From positions 658,598 to 722,597 of the forward strand of contig OZ023211.1 of the NCBI GenBank assembly GCA_963995525.1: a DNA stretch of 64,000 bases, read 5' to 3'. A program made the position numbers and the translations under genes. Origin of the DNA: Escarpia spicata. Its lineage: Eukaryota > Annelida > Polychaeta > Sabellida > Siboglinidae. Of this stretch, positions 1 through 13,975 are shown piece by piece (the first letter of the stretch is position 1; every line of letters starts with the position of its first letter). The notes under the pieces are model-generated. The model had not been told where the DNA came from. It worked only from the letters and a program-made list of their open reading frames with translations, and made no database searches.

Positions 1-3000
1 ACGCGTGTTGAAACTCAACTGAAATTCATCAGTTGAACGCGAGTTGAAACTCAACTGAGATTCAACAGTTGAACGCTGGTTGAAACTCAATTGAGATTCA
101 ACAGTTGAACGCGGGTTGAAACTCAACTGAGATTCAACAGTTGAATATGGGTTGAAACTCAACTGAGATTCAACAGTTGAACGCTGGTTGAAAATCAACT
201 GAAGCTCAACCCAAGTTCAACACCAGTTGAAACTCAACTCATTTGTATGTGAAATTTTCAACTGTATATTTGCATATATATAATTATAGTTGAAACTTAA
301 CTGAGATTCAACAGATGAACGCGAGTTGAAACTCAACCCAAGTTCAAAACCAGTTGAAACTCAACTCATCTGCATGTGACATTTTCAACTGACTATTTGC
401 ATAATATAATATATAGTTGAAGCTCAACCAAGATTCAACAGTTGAACACAAGCTCATTTGCATGTGAAATTTTCAACTCCTCGATAGTTGAAACTTAATT
501 GAGTTTCAGTTGAATTTGGGTTGAACTTCACTGGTTGAAAGTTCTATCTTTTATTCTTTGGGTAGTAACCATTTTAGTAAAATAGTGTTGTTTATTACAC
601 CTAATTAATTTATTTGGCTACGAATGGAACATCACGTGATTTGAGCATGTTACCAAGTTATTAAACAATACAACTGATCTGTCTGATGTCACAGGGTTTT
701 ATTGAAACACTGTCTGTCCTATGTAACTTTCTTCTATCACTTCATGCCCCACACGTCGTGACAGTTGAACATGGGTTGAAACTCAACTGAGATTCAACAG
801 TTGAACACGGGTTGAAACTCAACTGAGATTCAACAGTTGAACGAGGGTTGAAACTCAACTGAGATTCAACAGTTGAACAAGGTTGAAACTCAACTGAGAT
901 TCAACAGTTGAACGCGGTTTGAGACTCAACTGAGATTCAACAGTTGAACGCGGGTTGAGACTCAACTGAGATTCAACAGTTGAATGCTGGTTGAAACCCA
1001 ACTGAAATTCAACTGTTGAATGCGGGTTGAAACTCAACTGAGATTCAACAGTTGAATGCTGGTTGAAACTCAAGTGAGATTCAACAGTTGAACACTGGTT
1101 GAAAGTCAACTGAGATTCAACAGTTGAACGTGTGTTGAAACTCAACTGAGATTCAACAGTTGAATGCGGGTTGAAACTCAACTGAGATTCAACAGTTGAA
1201 CACGGGTTGAAACTCAACTGAGATTCAACAGTTGAAAGCGGGTTGAAACACAACTGAGATTCAACAGTTAAACGCTTGTTGAAAGTCAACTGAGATTCAA
1301 CAGTTGAACGCTGGTTGAAACTCAACTGAGATTCAACAGTTGAACACGGGTTAAAACTCAACTGACATTCAACAGTTGAACACGGGTTGAAACTCAACTC
1401 AGATTCAACAGTAGAACGCTGGTTGAAAATCAACTGAGATTCAACAGTTGAATGCAGGTTGAAACTCAAGTGAGATTCCACAGTTGAACGCTTGTTGAAA
1501 GTCAATTGAGATTCAACAGTTGAACGTGGGTTGAAACTCAACTGAGATTCAACAGTTGAATGCTGGTTGAAACTCAACTGAGATTCAACAGTTGAATGCG
1601 GGTTGAAACACAACTGAGATTCAACAGTTGAATGCTGGTTGTAACTCAACTGAGATTCAACAGTTGAACACGGGTTAAAACTCAACTGAGATTCAACAGT
1701 TGAACACGGGTTGAAACTCAACTCAGATTCAACAGTAGAATGCTGGTTGAAAATCAACTGAGATTCAACAGTTTAATGCAGGTTGAAACTCAACTGAGAT
1801 TCCACAGTTGAACGCTTGTTGAAAGTCAATTGAGATTCAACAGTTGAACGTGGGTTGAAACTCAACTGAGATTCAACAGTTGAATGCTGGTTGAAACTCA
1901 ACTGAGATTCAACAGTTGAAAGCGGGTTGAAACACAACTGAGATTCAACAGTTAAATGCTTGTTGAAAGTCAACTGAGATTCAACAGTTGAACGCTGGTT
2001 GAAACTCAACTGAGATTCAACAGTTGAACACGGGTTAAAACTCAACTGAGATTCAACAGTTGAACACGGGTTGAAACTCAACTCAGATTCAACAGTAGAA
2101 CGCTGGTTGAAAATCAACTGAGATTCAACAGTTGAATGCAGGTTGAAACTCAACTGAGATTCCACAGTTGAACCCTTGTTGAAAGTCAATTGAGATTCAA
2201 CAGTTGAACGTGGGTTGAAACTCAACTGAGATTCAACAGTTGAATGCTGGTTGAAACTCAACTGAGATTCAACAGTTGAATGCGGGTTGAAACACAACTG
2301 AGATTCAACAGTTGAATGCTGGTTGTAACTCAACTGAAATTCAACAGTTGAACACGGGTTAAAACTCAACTGAGATTCAACAGTTGAACACGGGTTGAAA
2401 CTCAACTCAGATTCAACAGTAGAATGCTGGTTGAAAATCAACTGAGATTCAACAGTTTAATGCAGGTTGAAACTCAACTGAGATTCCACAGTTGAACGCT
2501 TGTTGAAAGTCAATTGAGATTCAACAGTTGAACACGGGTTGAAACTCAACTGAGATTCAACAGTTGAATGCTGGTTGAAACTCAACTGAGATTCAACAGT
2601 TGAAAGCGGGTTGAAACACAAGTGAGATTCAACAGTTAAATGCTTGTTGAAAGTCAACTGAGATTCAACAGTTGAACGCTGGTTGAAACTCAACTGAGAT
2701 TCAACAGTTGAAAACGGGTTAAAACTCAACTGAGATTCAACAGTTGAACACGGGTTGAAACTCAACTCAGATTCAACAGTAGAACGCTGGTTGAAAATCA
2801 ACTGAGATTCAACAGTTGAATGCAGGTTGAAACTCAACTGAGATTCCACAGTTGAACGCTTGTTGAAAGTCAATTGAGATTCAACAGTTGAACGTGGGTT
2901 GAAACTCAACTGAGATTCAACAGTTGAATGCTGGTTGAAACTCAACTGAGATTCAACAGTTGAATGCAGGTTGAAACACAAATGAGATTCAACAGTTGAA

Positions 3001-4486
3001 TGCTGGTTGTAACTCAACTGAGATTCAACAGTTGAACACGGGTTAAAACTCAACTGAGATTCAACAGTTGAACACGGGTTGAAACTCAACTCAGATTCAA
3101 CAGTAGAATGCTGGTTGAAAATCAACTGAGATTCAACAGTTTAATGCAGGTTGAAACTCAACTGAGATTCCACAGTTGAACGCTTGTTGAAAGTCAATTG
3201 AGATTCAACAGTTGAACGTGGGTTGAAACTCAACTGAGATTCAACAGTTGAACACGGGTTGAAACTCAACTGAGATTCAACAGTTGAACGCTGGTTGAAA
3301 CTCAATTGAGATTCAACAGTTGAATATGGGTTGAAACTCAACTGAGATTCAACAGTTGAACGCTGGTTGAAAATCAACTGAAGCTCAACCCAAGTTCAAC
3401 ACCAGTTGAAACTCAACTCATTTGTATGTGAAATTTTCAACTGTATATTTGCATATATATAATTATAGTTGAAACTTAACTGAGATTCAACAGATGAAAG
3501 CGAGTTGAAACTCAACCCAAGTTCAAAACCAGTTGAAACTCAACTCATCTGCATGTGACATTTTCAACTGACTATTTGCATAATATAATATATAGTTGAA
3601 GCTCAACCGAGATTCAACAGTTGAACACAAGCTCATTTGCATGTGAAATTTTCAACTCCTCGATAGTTGAAACTTAATTGAGTTTCAGTTGAATTTGGGT
3701 TGAACTTCACTGGTTGAAAGTTCTATCTTTTATTCTTTGGGTAGTAACCATTTTAGCAAAATAGTGTTGTTTATTACACCTAATTAATTTATTTGGCTAC
3801 GAATGGAACATCACGTGATTTGAGCATGTTACCAAGTTATTAAACAATACAACTGATCTGTCTGATGTCACATGTTTTATTGAAACACTGTCTGTCCTAT
3901 TTAACTTTCTTCTATCACTTCATGCCCCACACGTCTTGACAGTTGAACATGGGTTGAAACTCAACTGAGATTCAACAGTTGAACGCGGGTTGAAACTCAA
4001 CTGAGATTCAACAGTTGAACGAGGGTTGAAACTCAACTGAGATTCAACAGTTGAACGCGGTTTGAGACTCAACTGAGATTCAACAGTTGAACGCGGTTTG
4101 AGACTCAACTGAGATTCAACAGTTGAATGCTGGTTGAAACCCAACTGAGATTCAACTGTTGAATGCGGGTTGAAACTCAACTGAGATTCAACAGTTGAAT
4201 GCTGGTTGAAACTCAAGTGAGATTCAACAGTTGAATGCTGGTTGAAACTCAAGTGAGATTCAACAGTTGAACACTGGTTGAAAGTCAACTGAGATTCAAC
4301 AGTTGAACGTGGGTTGAAACTCAACTGAGATTCAACAGTTGAATGCGGGTTGAAACTCAACTGAGATTCAACAGTTGAACGCGGGTTGAAACTCAACTGA
4401 GATTCAACAGTTGAACACGGGTTGAAACTCAACTGAGATTCAACAGTTGAACGCAGGTTGAAACTCAACTGAGATTCAACAGTTGA
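1..4486. repeat. Higher-order repeat, copy 1 (4,486 bp)
   Basis: Arrays and spacers in this interval recur 4,486 bp downstream in the same order and with the same variant units. Five open stretches at 855, 1773, 2457, 3141 and 3920 reappear at 5341, 6259, 6943, 7627 and 8406, always with the same offset. This is a recent large tandem duplication. Its true left end may lie before the window. Confidence 0.88.
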
Positions 4487-7400
4487 CCACGTGTTGAAAC
4501 TCAACTGAGATTCAACAGTTGAACACTGATTGAAACTCAACTGAGATTGAACAGTTGAACGCTGGTTGAAACTCAATTGAGATTCAACAGTTGAACGCGG
4601 GTTGAAACTCAACTGAGATTCAACAGTTGAATATGGGTTGAAACTCAACTGAGATTCAACAGTTGAACGCTGGTTGAAAATCAACTGAAGCTCAACCCAA
4701 GTTCAACACCAGTTGAAACTCAACTCATTTGTATGTGAAATTTTCAACTGTATATTTGCATATATATAATTATAGTTGAAACTTAACTGAGATTCAACAG
4801 ATGAACGCGAGTTGAAACTCAACCCAAGTTCAAAACCAGTTGAAACTCAACTCATCTGCATGTGACATTTTCAACTGACTATTTGCATAATATAATATAT
4901 AGTTGAAGCTCAACCAAGATTCAACAGTTGAACACAAGCTCATTTGCATGTGAAATTTTCAACTCCTCGATAGTTGAAACTTAATTGAGTTTCAGTTGAA
5001 TTTGGGTTGAACTTCACTGGTTGAAAGTTCTATCTTTTATTCTTTGGGTAGTAACCATTTTAGTAAAATAGTGTTGTTTATTACACCTAATTAATTTATT
5101 TGGCTACGAATGGAACATCACGTGATTTGAGCATGTTACCAAGTTATTAAACAATACAACTGATCTGTCTGATGTCACAGGGTTTTATTGAAACACTGTC
5201 TGTCCTATGTAACTTTCTTCTATCACTTCATGCCCCACACGTCGTGACAGTTGAACATGGGTTGAAACTCAACTGAGATTCAACAGTTGAACACGGGTTG
5301 AAACTCAACTGAGATTCAACAGTTGAACGAGGGTTGAAACTCAACTGAGATTCAACAGTTGAACAAGGTTGAAACTCAACTGAGATTCAACAGTTGAACG
5401 CGGTTTGAGACTCAACTGAGATTCAACAGTTGAACGCGGGTTGAGACTCAACTGAGATTCAACAGTTGAATGCTGGTTGAAACCCAACTGAAATTCAACT
5501 GTTGAATGCGGGTTGAAACTCAACTGAGATTCAACAGTTGAATGCTGGTTGAAACTCAAGTGAGATTCAACAGTTGAACACTGGTTGAAAGTCAACTGAG
5601 ATTCAACAGTTGAACGTGTGTTGAAACTCAACTGAGATTCAACAGTTGAATGCGGGTTGAAACTCAACTGAGATTCAACAGTTGAACACGGGTTGAAACT
5701 CAACTGAGATTCAACAGTTGAAAGCGGGTTGAAACACAACTGAGATTCAACAGTTAAACGCTTGTTGAAAGTCAACTGAGATTCAACAGTTGAACGCTGG
5801 TTGAAACTCAACTGAGATTCAACAGTTGAACACGGGTTAAAACTCAACTGACATTCAACAGTTGAACACGGGTTGAAACTCAACTCAGATTCAACAGTAG
5901 AACGCTGGTTGAAAATCAACTGAGATTCAACAGTTGAATGCAGGTTGAAACTCAAGTGAGATTCCACAGTTGAACGCTTGTTGAAAGTCAATTGAGATTC
6001 AACAGTTGAACGTGGGTTGAAACTCAACTGAGATTCAACAGTTGAATGCTGGTTGAAACTCAACTGAGATTCAACAGTTGAATGCGGGTTGAAACACAAC
6101 TGAGATTCAACAGTTGAATGCTGGTTGTAACTCAACTGAGATTCAACAGTTGAACACGGGTTAAAACTCAACTGAGATTCAACAGTTGAACACGGGTTGA
6201 AACTCAACTCAGATTCAACAGTAGAATGCTGGTTGAAAATCAACTGAGATTCAACAGTTTAATGCAGGTTGAAACTCAACTGAGATTCCACAGTTGAACG
6301 CTTGTTGAAAGTCAATTGAGATTCAACAGTTGAACGTGGGTTGAAACTCAACTGAGATTCAACAGTTGAATGCTGGTTGAAACTCAACTGAGATTCAACA
6401 GTTGAAAGCGGGTTGAAACACAACTGAGATTCAACAGTTAAATGCTTGTTGAAAGTCAACTGAGATTCAACAGTTGAACGCTGGTTGAAACTCAACTGAG
6501 ATTCAACAGTTGAACACGGGTTAAAACTCAACTGAGATTCAACAGTTGAACACGGGTTGAAACTCAACTCAGATTCAACAGTAGAACGCTGGTTGAAAAT
6601 CAACTGAGATTCAACAGTTGAATGCAGGTTGAAACTCAACTGAGATTCCACAGTTGAACCCTTGTTGAAAGTCAATTGAGATTCAACAGTTGAACGTGGG
6701 TTGAAACTCAACTGAGATTCAACAGTTGAATGCTGGTTGAAACTCAACTGAGATTCAACAGTTGAATGCGGGTTGAAACACAACTGAGATTCAACAGTTG
6801 AATGCTGGTTGTAACTCAACTGAAATTCAACAGTTGAACACGGGTTAAAACTCAACTGAGATTCAACAGTTGAACACGGGTTGAAACTCAACTCAGATTC
6901 AACAGTAGAATGCTGGTTGAAAATCAACTGAGATTCAACAGTTTAATGCAGGTTGAAACTCAACTGAGATTCCACAGTTGAACGCTTGTTGAAAGTCAAT
7001 TGAGATTCAACAGTTGAACACGGGTTGAAACTCAACTGAGATTCAACAGTTGAATGCTGGTTGAAACTCAACTGAGATTCAACAGTTGAAAGCGGGTTGA
7101 AACACAAGTGAGATTCAACAGTTAAATGCTTGTTGAAAGTCAACTGAGATTCAACAGTTGAACGCTGGTTGAAACTCAACTGAGATTCAACAGTTGAAAA
7201 CGGGTTAAAACTCAACTGAGATTCAACAGTTGAACACGGGTTGAAACTCAACTCAGATTCAACAGTAGAACGCTGGTTGAAAATCAACTGAGATTCAACA
7301 GTTGAATGCAGGTTGAAACTCAACTGAGATTCCACAGTTGAACGCTTGTTGAAAGTCAATTGAGATTCAACAGTTGAACGTGGGTTGAAACTCAACTGAG

Positions 7401-9045
7401 ATTCAACAGTTGAATGCTGGTTGAAACTCAACTGAGATTCAACAGTTGAATGCAGGTTGAAACACAAATGAGATTCAACAGTTGAATGCTGGTTGTAACT
7501 CAACTGAGATTCAACAGTTGAACACGGGTTAAAACTCAACTGAGATTCAACAGTTGAACACGGGTTGAAACTCAACTCAGATTCAACAGTAGAATGCTGG
7601 TTGAAAATCAACTGAGATTCAACAGTTTAATGCAGGTTGAAACTCAACTGAGATTCCACAGTTGAACGCTTGTTGAAAGTCAATTGAGATTCAACAGTTG
7701 AACGTGGGTTGAAACTCAACTGAGATTCAACAGTTGAACACGGGTTGAAACTCAACTGAGATTCAACAGTTGAACGCTGGTTGAAACTCAATTGAGATTC
7801 AACAGTTGAATATGGGTTGAAACTCAACTGAGATTCAACAGTTGAACGCTGGTTGAAAATCAACTGAAGCTCAACCCAAGTTCAACACCAGTTGAAACTC
7901 AACTCATTTGTATGTGAAATTTTCAACTGTATATTTGCATATATATAATTATAGTTGAAACTTAACTGAGATTCAACAGATGAAAGCGAGTTGAAACTCA
8001 ACCCAAGTTCAAAACCAGTTGAAACTCAACTCATCTGCATGTGACATTTTCAACTGACTATTTGCATAATATAATATATAGTTGAAGCTCAACCGAGATT
8101 CAACAGTTGAACACAAGCTCATTTGCATGTGAAATTTTCAACTCCTCGATAGTTGAAACTTAATTGAGTTTCAGTTGAATTTGGGTTGAACTTCACTGGT
8201 TGAAAGTTCTATCTTTTATTCTTTGGGTAGTAACCATTTTAGCAAAATAGTGTTGTTTATTACACCTAATTAATTTATTTGGCTACGAATGGAACATCAC
8301 GTGATTTGAGCATGTTACCAAGTTATTAAACAATACAACTGATCTGTCTGATGTCACATGTTTTATTGAAACACTGTCTGTCCTATTTAACTTTCTTCTA
8401 TCACTTCATGCCCCACACGTCTTGACAGTTGAACATGGGTTGAAACTCAACTGAGATTCAACAGTTGAACGCGGGTTGAAACTCAACTGAGATTCAACAG
8501 TTGAACGAGGGTTGAAACTCAACTGAGATTCAACAGTTGAACGCGGTTTGAGACTCAACTGAGATTCAACAGTTGAACGCGGTTTGAGACTCAACTGAGA
8601 TTCAACAGTTGAATGCTGGTTGAAACCCAACTGAGATTCAACTGTTGAATGCGGGTTGAAACTCAACTGAGATTCAACAGTTGAATGCTGGTTGAAACTC
8701 AAGTGAGATTCAACAGTTGAATGCTGGTTGAAACTCAAGTGAGATTCAACAGTTGAACACTGGTTGAAAGTCAACTGAGATTCAACAGTTGAACGTGGGT
8801 TGAAACTCAACTGAGATTCAACAGTTGAATGCGGGTTGAAACTCAACTGAGATTCAACAGTTGAACGCGGGTTGAAACTCAACTGAGATTCAACAGTTGA
8901 ACACGGGTTGAAACTCAACTGAGATTCAACAGTTGAACGCAGGTTGAAACTCAACTGAGATTCAACAGTTGACCACGTGTTGAAACTCAACTGAGATTCA
9001 ACAGTTGAACACTGATTGAAACTCAACTGAGATTGAACAGTTGAA
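4487..9045. repeat. Higher-order repeat, copy 2
   Basis: Near-identical second copy of the 4,486-bp unit. Copies diverge near 9,040: copy 1 continues with more 36-bp units, whereas copy 2 passes straight into a short spacer (9090-9190). Sparse differences, such as a start-codon variant near 8,406 and a few unit substitutions, are the only changes seen. Confidence 0.85.
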
Positions 9046-10090
9046 CGCAGGTTGAAACTCAACTGAGATTCAACAGTTGAACGTGGGTTGAAGCTCAACC
9101 CAAGTTCAACACCAGTTGAAACTCAACTCATTTGTATGTGAAATTTTCAACTGTATATTTGCATATATATATAGTTGAAACTTGTAACTACTATTCAACA
9201 GTTGAATGCAGGTTGAAACTCAACTGAGATTCAACAGTTGAACGTGGGTTGAAACTCAACTGAGATTCAACAGTTGAACACGGGTTGAAACTCAACTGAG
9301 ATTCAACAGTTGAACACCGGTTGAAACGCAACTGAGATTCAACAGTTGAACGCAGGTTGAAACTCAACTGAGATTCAACAGTTGACCACGTGTTGAAACT
9401 CAACTGAGATTCAACAGTTGAACACTGATTGAAACTCAACTGAGATTCAACAGTTGAACGCAGGTTGAAACTCAACTGAAATTCAACAGTTGAACGTGGG
9501 TTGAAGCTCAACCCAAGTTCAACACCAGTTGAAACTCAACTCATTTGTATGTGAAATTTTCAACTGTATATTTGCATATATATATAGTTGAAACTTTTAA
9601 CTACGTTTCAACAGTTGAACGCAGGTTGAAACTCAACTGAGATTCAACAGTTGAACATGGGTTGGAGCTCAACCCAAGTTCAACACCAGTTGAAACTCAA
9701 CTCATTTGCATGTGAAATTTTCAACTGACTATTTGCATAATATATTATATAGTTGAAGCTCAAGATTCAACAGTTGAACACGAGCTCATTTGCATGTGAA
9801 ATTTTCAACTCCTCGATAGTTGAAACTCAACTGAGTTTCAGTTGAATTTGGGTTGAACTTCACTGGTTGAAAGTTCTATCTTTTTTTCTTTGGGTAGTAA
9901 GCATTTTAGTAGAATAGTGTTGTTTATTACACCTAATTAATTTATTTGGCTAAGAATGGAACATCACATGATTTGAGCTTGTTACTGAGTTATTAAATAA
10001 TACAACTGATCTGTCTGATGTCACATGTTTTATTGAAACACTGTCTGTCCTATTTAACTTTCTTCTATCACTTGATGCCCCACACGTCGT

Positions 10091-11480
10091 GAGGGAGTCC
10101 ATTAGCCAAAAAGAAGACTGTTTCATCCTCTTAAATATTAAAAAAATAATCGACACGATACTTAGTTGTTTAAGACATTTCTTGCTATAAACAGTACTTT
10201 TTACTTAGAGTAGGACTGCATTTTCACCCAAGTGATGACGACTGGAAACTACTGCATATAGCTGTCACTGAACAACCCTCAGAGAGGCCAAAGAACACTC
10301 ATCAGATTCCACTTAAGACCATTACTTTCTATTTCAGAAATATTAAAGAAAAATTCCATTGTTCGATACCCAGTGTATACTTTTTCTAAACATCACCAGA
10401 AAGACAAGACACGATTGTATCCGCACAAACATTGCTTCGTTGAAAAGGTAATTGTTTGCTTTATATTTCAACTTATGGTGATGTTAGGCACACAGTGTCC
10501 CTTAGAATGACAAGTAGTTATATGTTCTCTTCTAAACGGCAGACAGAAAAGGTACCCTAACTTTTAAATCACATGAAAACAAAAGAAATTTTATAAAAGT
10601 TGCCTTTGCTATCAATTTTTAACCATAAACCTGTTACATGCTCAAAAAAATACAATAGAAATATCAGAAATTGGAAATACCATAATAAGTATGTTAAATA
10701 CATGATGTGCATGTATACGCTCGGTATCGAGCAACACAGACTCGCAAGTTCAAAGTGATCCCAAAAAGTCAGTTTTAGTAATTAAGCTTCCCAAATTTAT
10801 TTCCCGATTAGCCTGACATGTTGTTTATTAGTGACTAAAAAGATAACATTATGTATTGAATTCTAAATTTACCCCCAAAAAACATTCAACGTTTCGTGAT
10901 AACTAACCATATATATGTTGACACACTTGGACACATAGGTTATGATAGGTATAAATCTCGTCTTTTCTTTCATTTTGTTTATTAATTAATGAATTTAAAA
11001 TCCATCCATATCATTTGATTTAGCAGCGCCAGATCATCTCAAAAGTAACATGTGTTTCACTAACTGGAAGAGGTGTACAAGTCCAGCAATAAAATATACC
11101 CCCTGCAGGGTGAAACAAGCCTGTGTGTCTTTTTAAAACATGTTTTTTTTACATTTGCATGTTTTGTTTACACTATGAAAAAAAACCCTGTAATGTGTAA
11201 GAGTAGATCAGGGGCAATTTCATTAGTTTTTTCAAAACGTTTTGAGTGGACTTGGACCTTTCTGCAAACCTTTCAAGTATTAATTATAATATTATAGTAT
11301 ATATTATAATAAAAAGGTGGGGTATAATTATTTTTCCTTGAAATGTCAAAACTAGAATATTAAAAATTATCAATGTACTTACCCTACAACCGGGCATCAC
11401 TAGAAGAAACTTGACTTGTGGAGTGTCGGGTGCAACGGCCTTCAGTTTATATCACCTTCAGACGGACATAACTGTTCAGT
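10091..11480. other. AT-rich non-coding stretch
   Basis: I see no gene, RNA or recognisable mobile element here. Open frames are short, AT-rich and without motifs. Confidence 0.5.
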
Positions 11481-11489
11481 TTAGTCACT

Positions 11490-11615
11490 TGTTTATATCC
11501 AATATTGAGCATGTTTATATCCAATGTTGAGCCTGTCAATATCGAATGTTGCACCTGTTTATATCGAATGTTGTGCCTGTTTATATCCAATGTTGAGCCT
11601 GTTTATATCCAATCA
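11490..11615. repeat. Short minisatellite of about 23 bp
   Basis: About five to six imperfect copies of a GTTTATATCCAATGTTGAGC-like unit in direct orientation. No coding potential. Confidence 0.8.
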
Positions 11616-13975
11616 CACTGGCCTCTTGCTTGTTGGTGTCTCTGGAAAATAAACACAATACAATAAATACAAGACAAAAATATAAGTTCTGTACACTATT
11701 CACTTGCTAACACAGTTCTGCTTTGGAGACCCAAGGGGCCTCGGAGACATGACATGGCTCTGTAAGACACTGGTCTCACTGAAACCAATGTCTCACAGGG
11801 CCATGGCCTTGTCTGGCTGCCACAATGTCAGACAGAACACAGTGGAAACAATCATTATAAAAGTCTCTATGTTAAGTGGATGACATAAAAAGTATTCACT
11901 TGGTTAGTCCTGTTTGCTCTGTGGGACCACAGGCCATCAACCACATATGGTCCCCTGATGTTGTCTCTTTCTCACCATTTCCTCAAGTTTTCTTCCAGTG
12001 TAACTTATCTTCTTCCTTTCTTGTTCCCTGTTGATGAGCCTTCCTGTTCTACCCCTCCCTTGGGGTTTCCTTGTGGGTGATTGTCAGATGATGTTTCTTG
12101 ATGGTATGTGCCCTAAGGAACCCTTTTCTGACTTTATTTCAGTTTCTACAGGTTGTTTGGTCATTTACCATGGCATGGTGTCAGAGACCTAGTCTCAACA
12201 TTTGAGATGTATGATTCTGTGCAGACAAGTGCCAGCACTCTAAGAAGCTAGAGAAGGCGAAGAAGAATACTGACCAGTGCATTGCTAGACCTAGTCCAAC
12301 TATGACAGTATAATGCTAATTACTTAAATTATAGCTTGTCGGCAATGTGAGTGTGCTGAGTTAGTTTTAAATGTTATAAGCAACCAGACTCGGGACTGTT
12401 TAAAATAAAATTATGTCAAGCTATGAGATAATCATTAGCTTATATATGCCGGATGCTGGGTACTTATATTTTTGGCCTGTTCAACTCTGCCCCTATATTA
12501 AGCAACTTGACTACATGTGCACAGCTAGGCATTGAATTTTTGTAGACCAATTTGCTTTCCCTTCTGCTAACATGGGAGACAGGGACCCAGTTTAGTGGCC
12601 ATGGTTTATTAGTATGCAAGCTACCTGCTTGTTTATTTATATACATTTGTTGTAATAATGCCAATAAGTATACCTGCGATGAAAACAGATTTTTAGGCGG
12701 TGTTTATGAATCCCGCTGATAGGCCCTGTCTATCTCATTGATTTGCGGGATTATTATAATGAAATCTTCCAACTTGAAATGTTGGAGACGAAGAATAATG
12801 AAGGAAAATTCAACTATAATTATCACAGTAATCCATTGACAAAAAGTTGTAATTAATTTGAAATTTAAACTGGCTTACATTTCAGTTCATGCACTCAACC
12901 AATTGTGATCGTTTTAATGTATTTGGATAGTCGATTGATGTTTATTGCATATGCCATAGATATGTAGAATCCCCCACATCGACACTACATGTACATGTCT
13001 TACTGCATATGTCTTTTCTCCATGGAGCTTCGATTATTTCCAGTTAGACGTGGATAAATGTAAACAATACCACATCCGCATACTAATTAATTTGTGAGCC
13101 GTGTCAAATGAAGAATAATGGTCAACTATTTCACAGTCATCGGGCAATGTGAAGAAAAAGAAACAAGATGGACACACAATGAGTGGAAACTTGGGATATT
13201 GGCTGTAGAACAGTCTAATCAGCCGGGCTGTCACGACACGGCCGCATTTCAAAGATGACTAACAATTAAGTTGAAGACCATGACAGTGAAATACAAACTG
13301 ACACTCTTCAAAAACTACGCTGTGGATGAATTCTTCAGAATGGTATTTTACTATATATTTAGTGCTGCGAATGCCTGCGATCACCTTGGACGGTAACAGA
13401 TAATTAATCCAAACCACCACAAAACAATGTCTAATGAAACATCTGTCAATTGTATACTTGGACTGCTAAGCCAAGGTAAGCACCTAGTCATAATAGACCT
13501 AGGCTAGGGTAGGCAATATGTCAACAATAATTACCCATTTTTGTTCCTGTTAAAGTCAGAAGTCAGAATCAATTTATTTGACCTATATATATGATATATA
13601 TATATATACAACGAATAACATAAGTAATAGATAAGGTCGGGAGACTCCCATTAAGATATATAATATCGCTAGCACAGGAGCCACCCCATAAATATAAACA
13701 ACAGTAAAATTTACATGACAAATCAGAATAGCATATGACTTGTTTTTATAGTTGGTTGTTAATAATCTGCGGAACCTTTAGAGATCTCATTTAAACTCTT
13801 ATTTACGTAAAACTTATTTTGACACAGCAGTGGCTATATAATATATACAGGTTGTCTAATGCACGTGTTCACTAGTGTAGAACTGTGTGTAACTATGTAA
13901 ACAATGATAAGATCAATATGCCTGTGTAACAATACAATAAACTACCACTAACATTATAATAATAACATTTTAATA
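11616..13975. other. Non-coding stretch
   Basis: No gene supported. A TA-rich microsatellite lies near 13,590-13,610. The sequence around it (13,560-13,720) resembles a degraded retroelement 3' tail but cannot be assigned. Confidence 0.4.

Larger units (their letters stand above)
1..10090. repeat. Satellite block built from a 36-bp unit
   Basis: The block is made of tandem 36-bp units rich in GTTGAA and CAACTGAG words. They are interrupted by nearly identical AT-rich spacers of about 560 bp at roughly 200-765, 3376-3940, 4686-5252, 7862-8426 and 9666-10090, with partial spacers at 9090-9190 and 9505-9605. Because 36 is a multiple of three, the minus strand stays open as 12-residue repeats ending in STVESQLS-like words. 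No domain, reliable start or splice structure supports a protein. Called as satellite DNA. The left edge lies outside the window. Confidence 0.93.

Noticed and set aside
855..9511. Long minus-strand ORFs of 12-residue STVESQLS repeats
   Set aside because: They follow from a 36-bp satellite period divisible by three. There is no domain, stable start or splice context, and the arrays end at spacers with stops.
1..10090. CRISPR-like array of repeats and spacers
   Set aside because: Units are contiguous with no unique spacers of fixed size, there are no cas genes, and the genome is eukaryotic.
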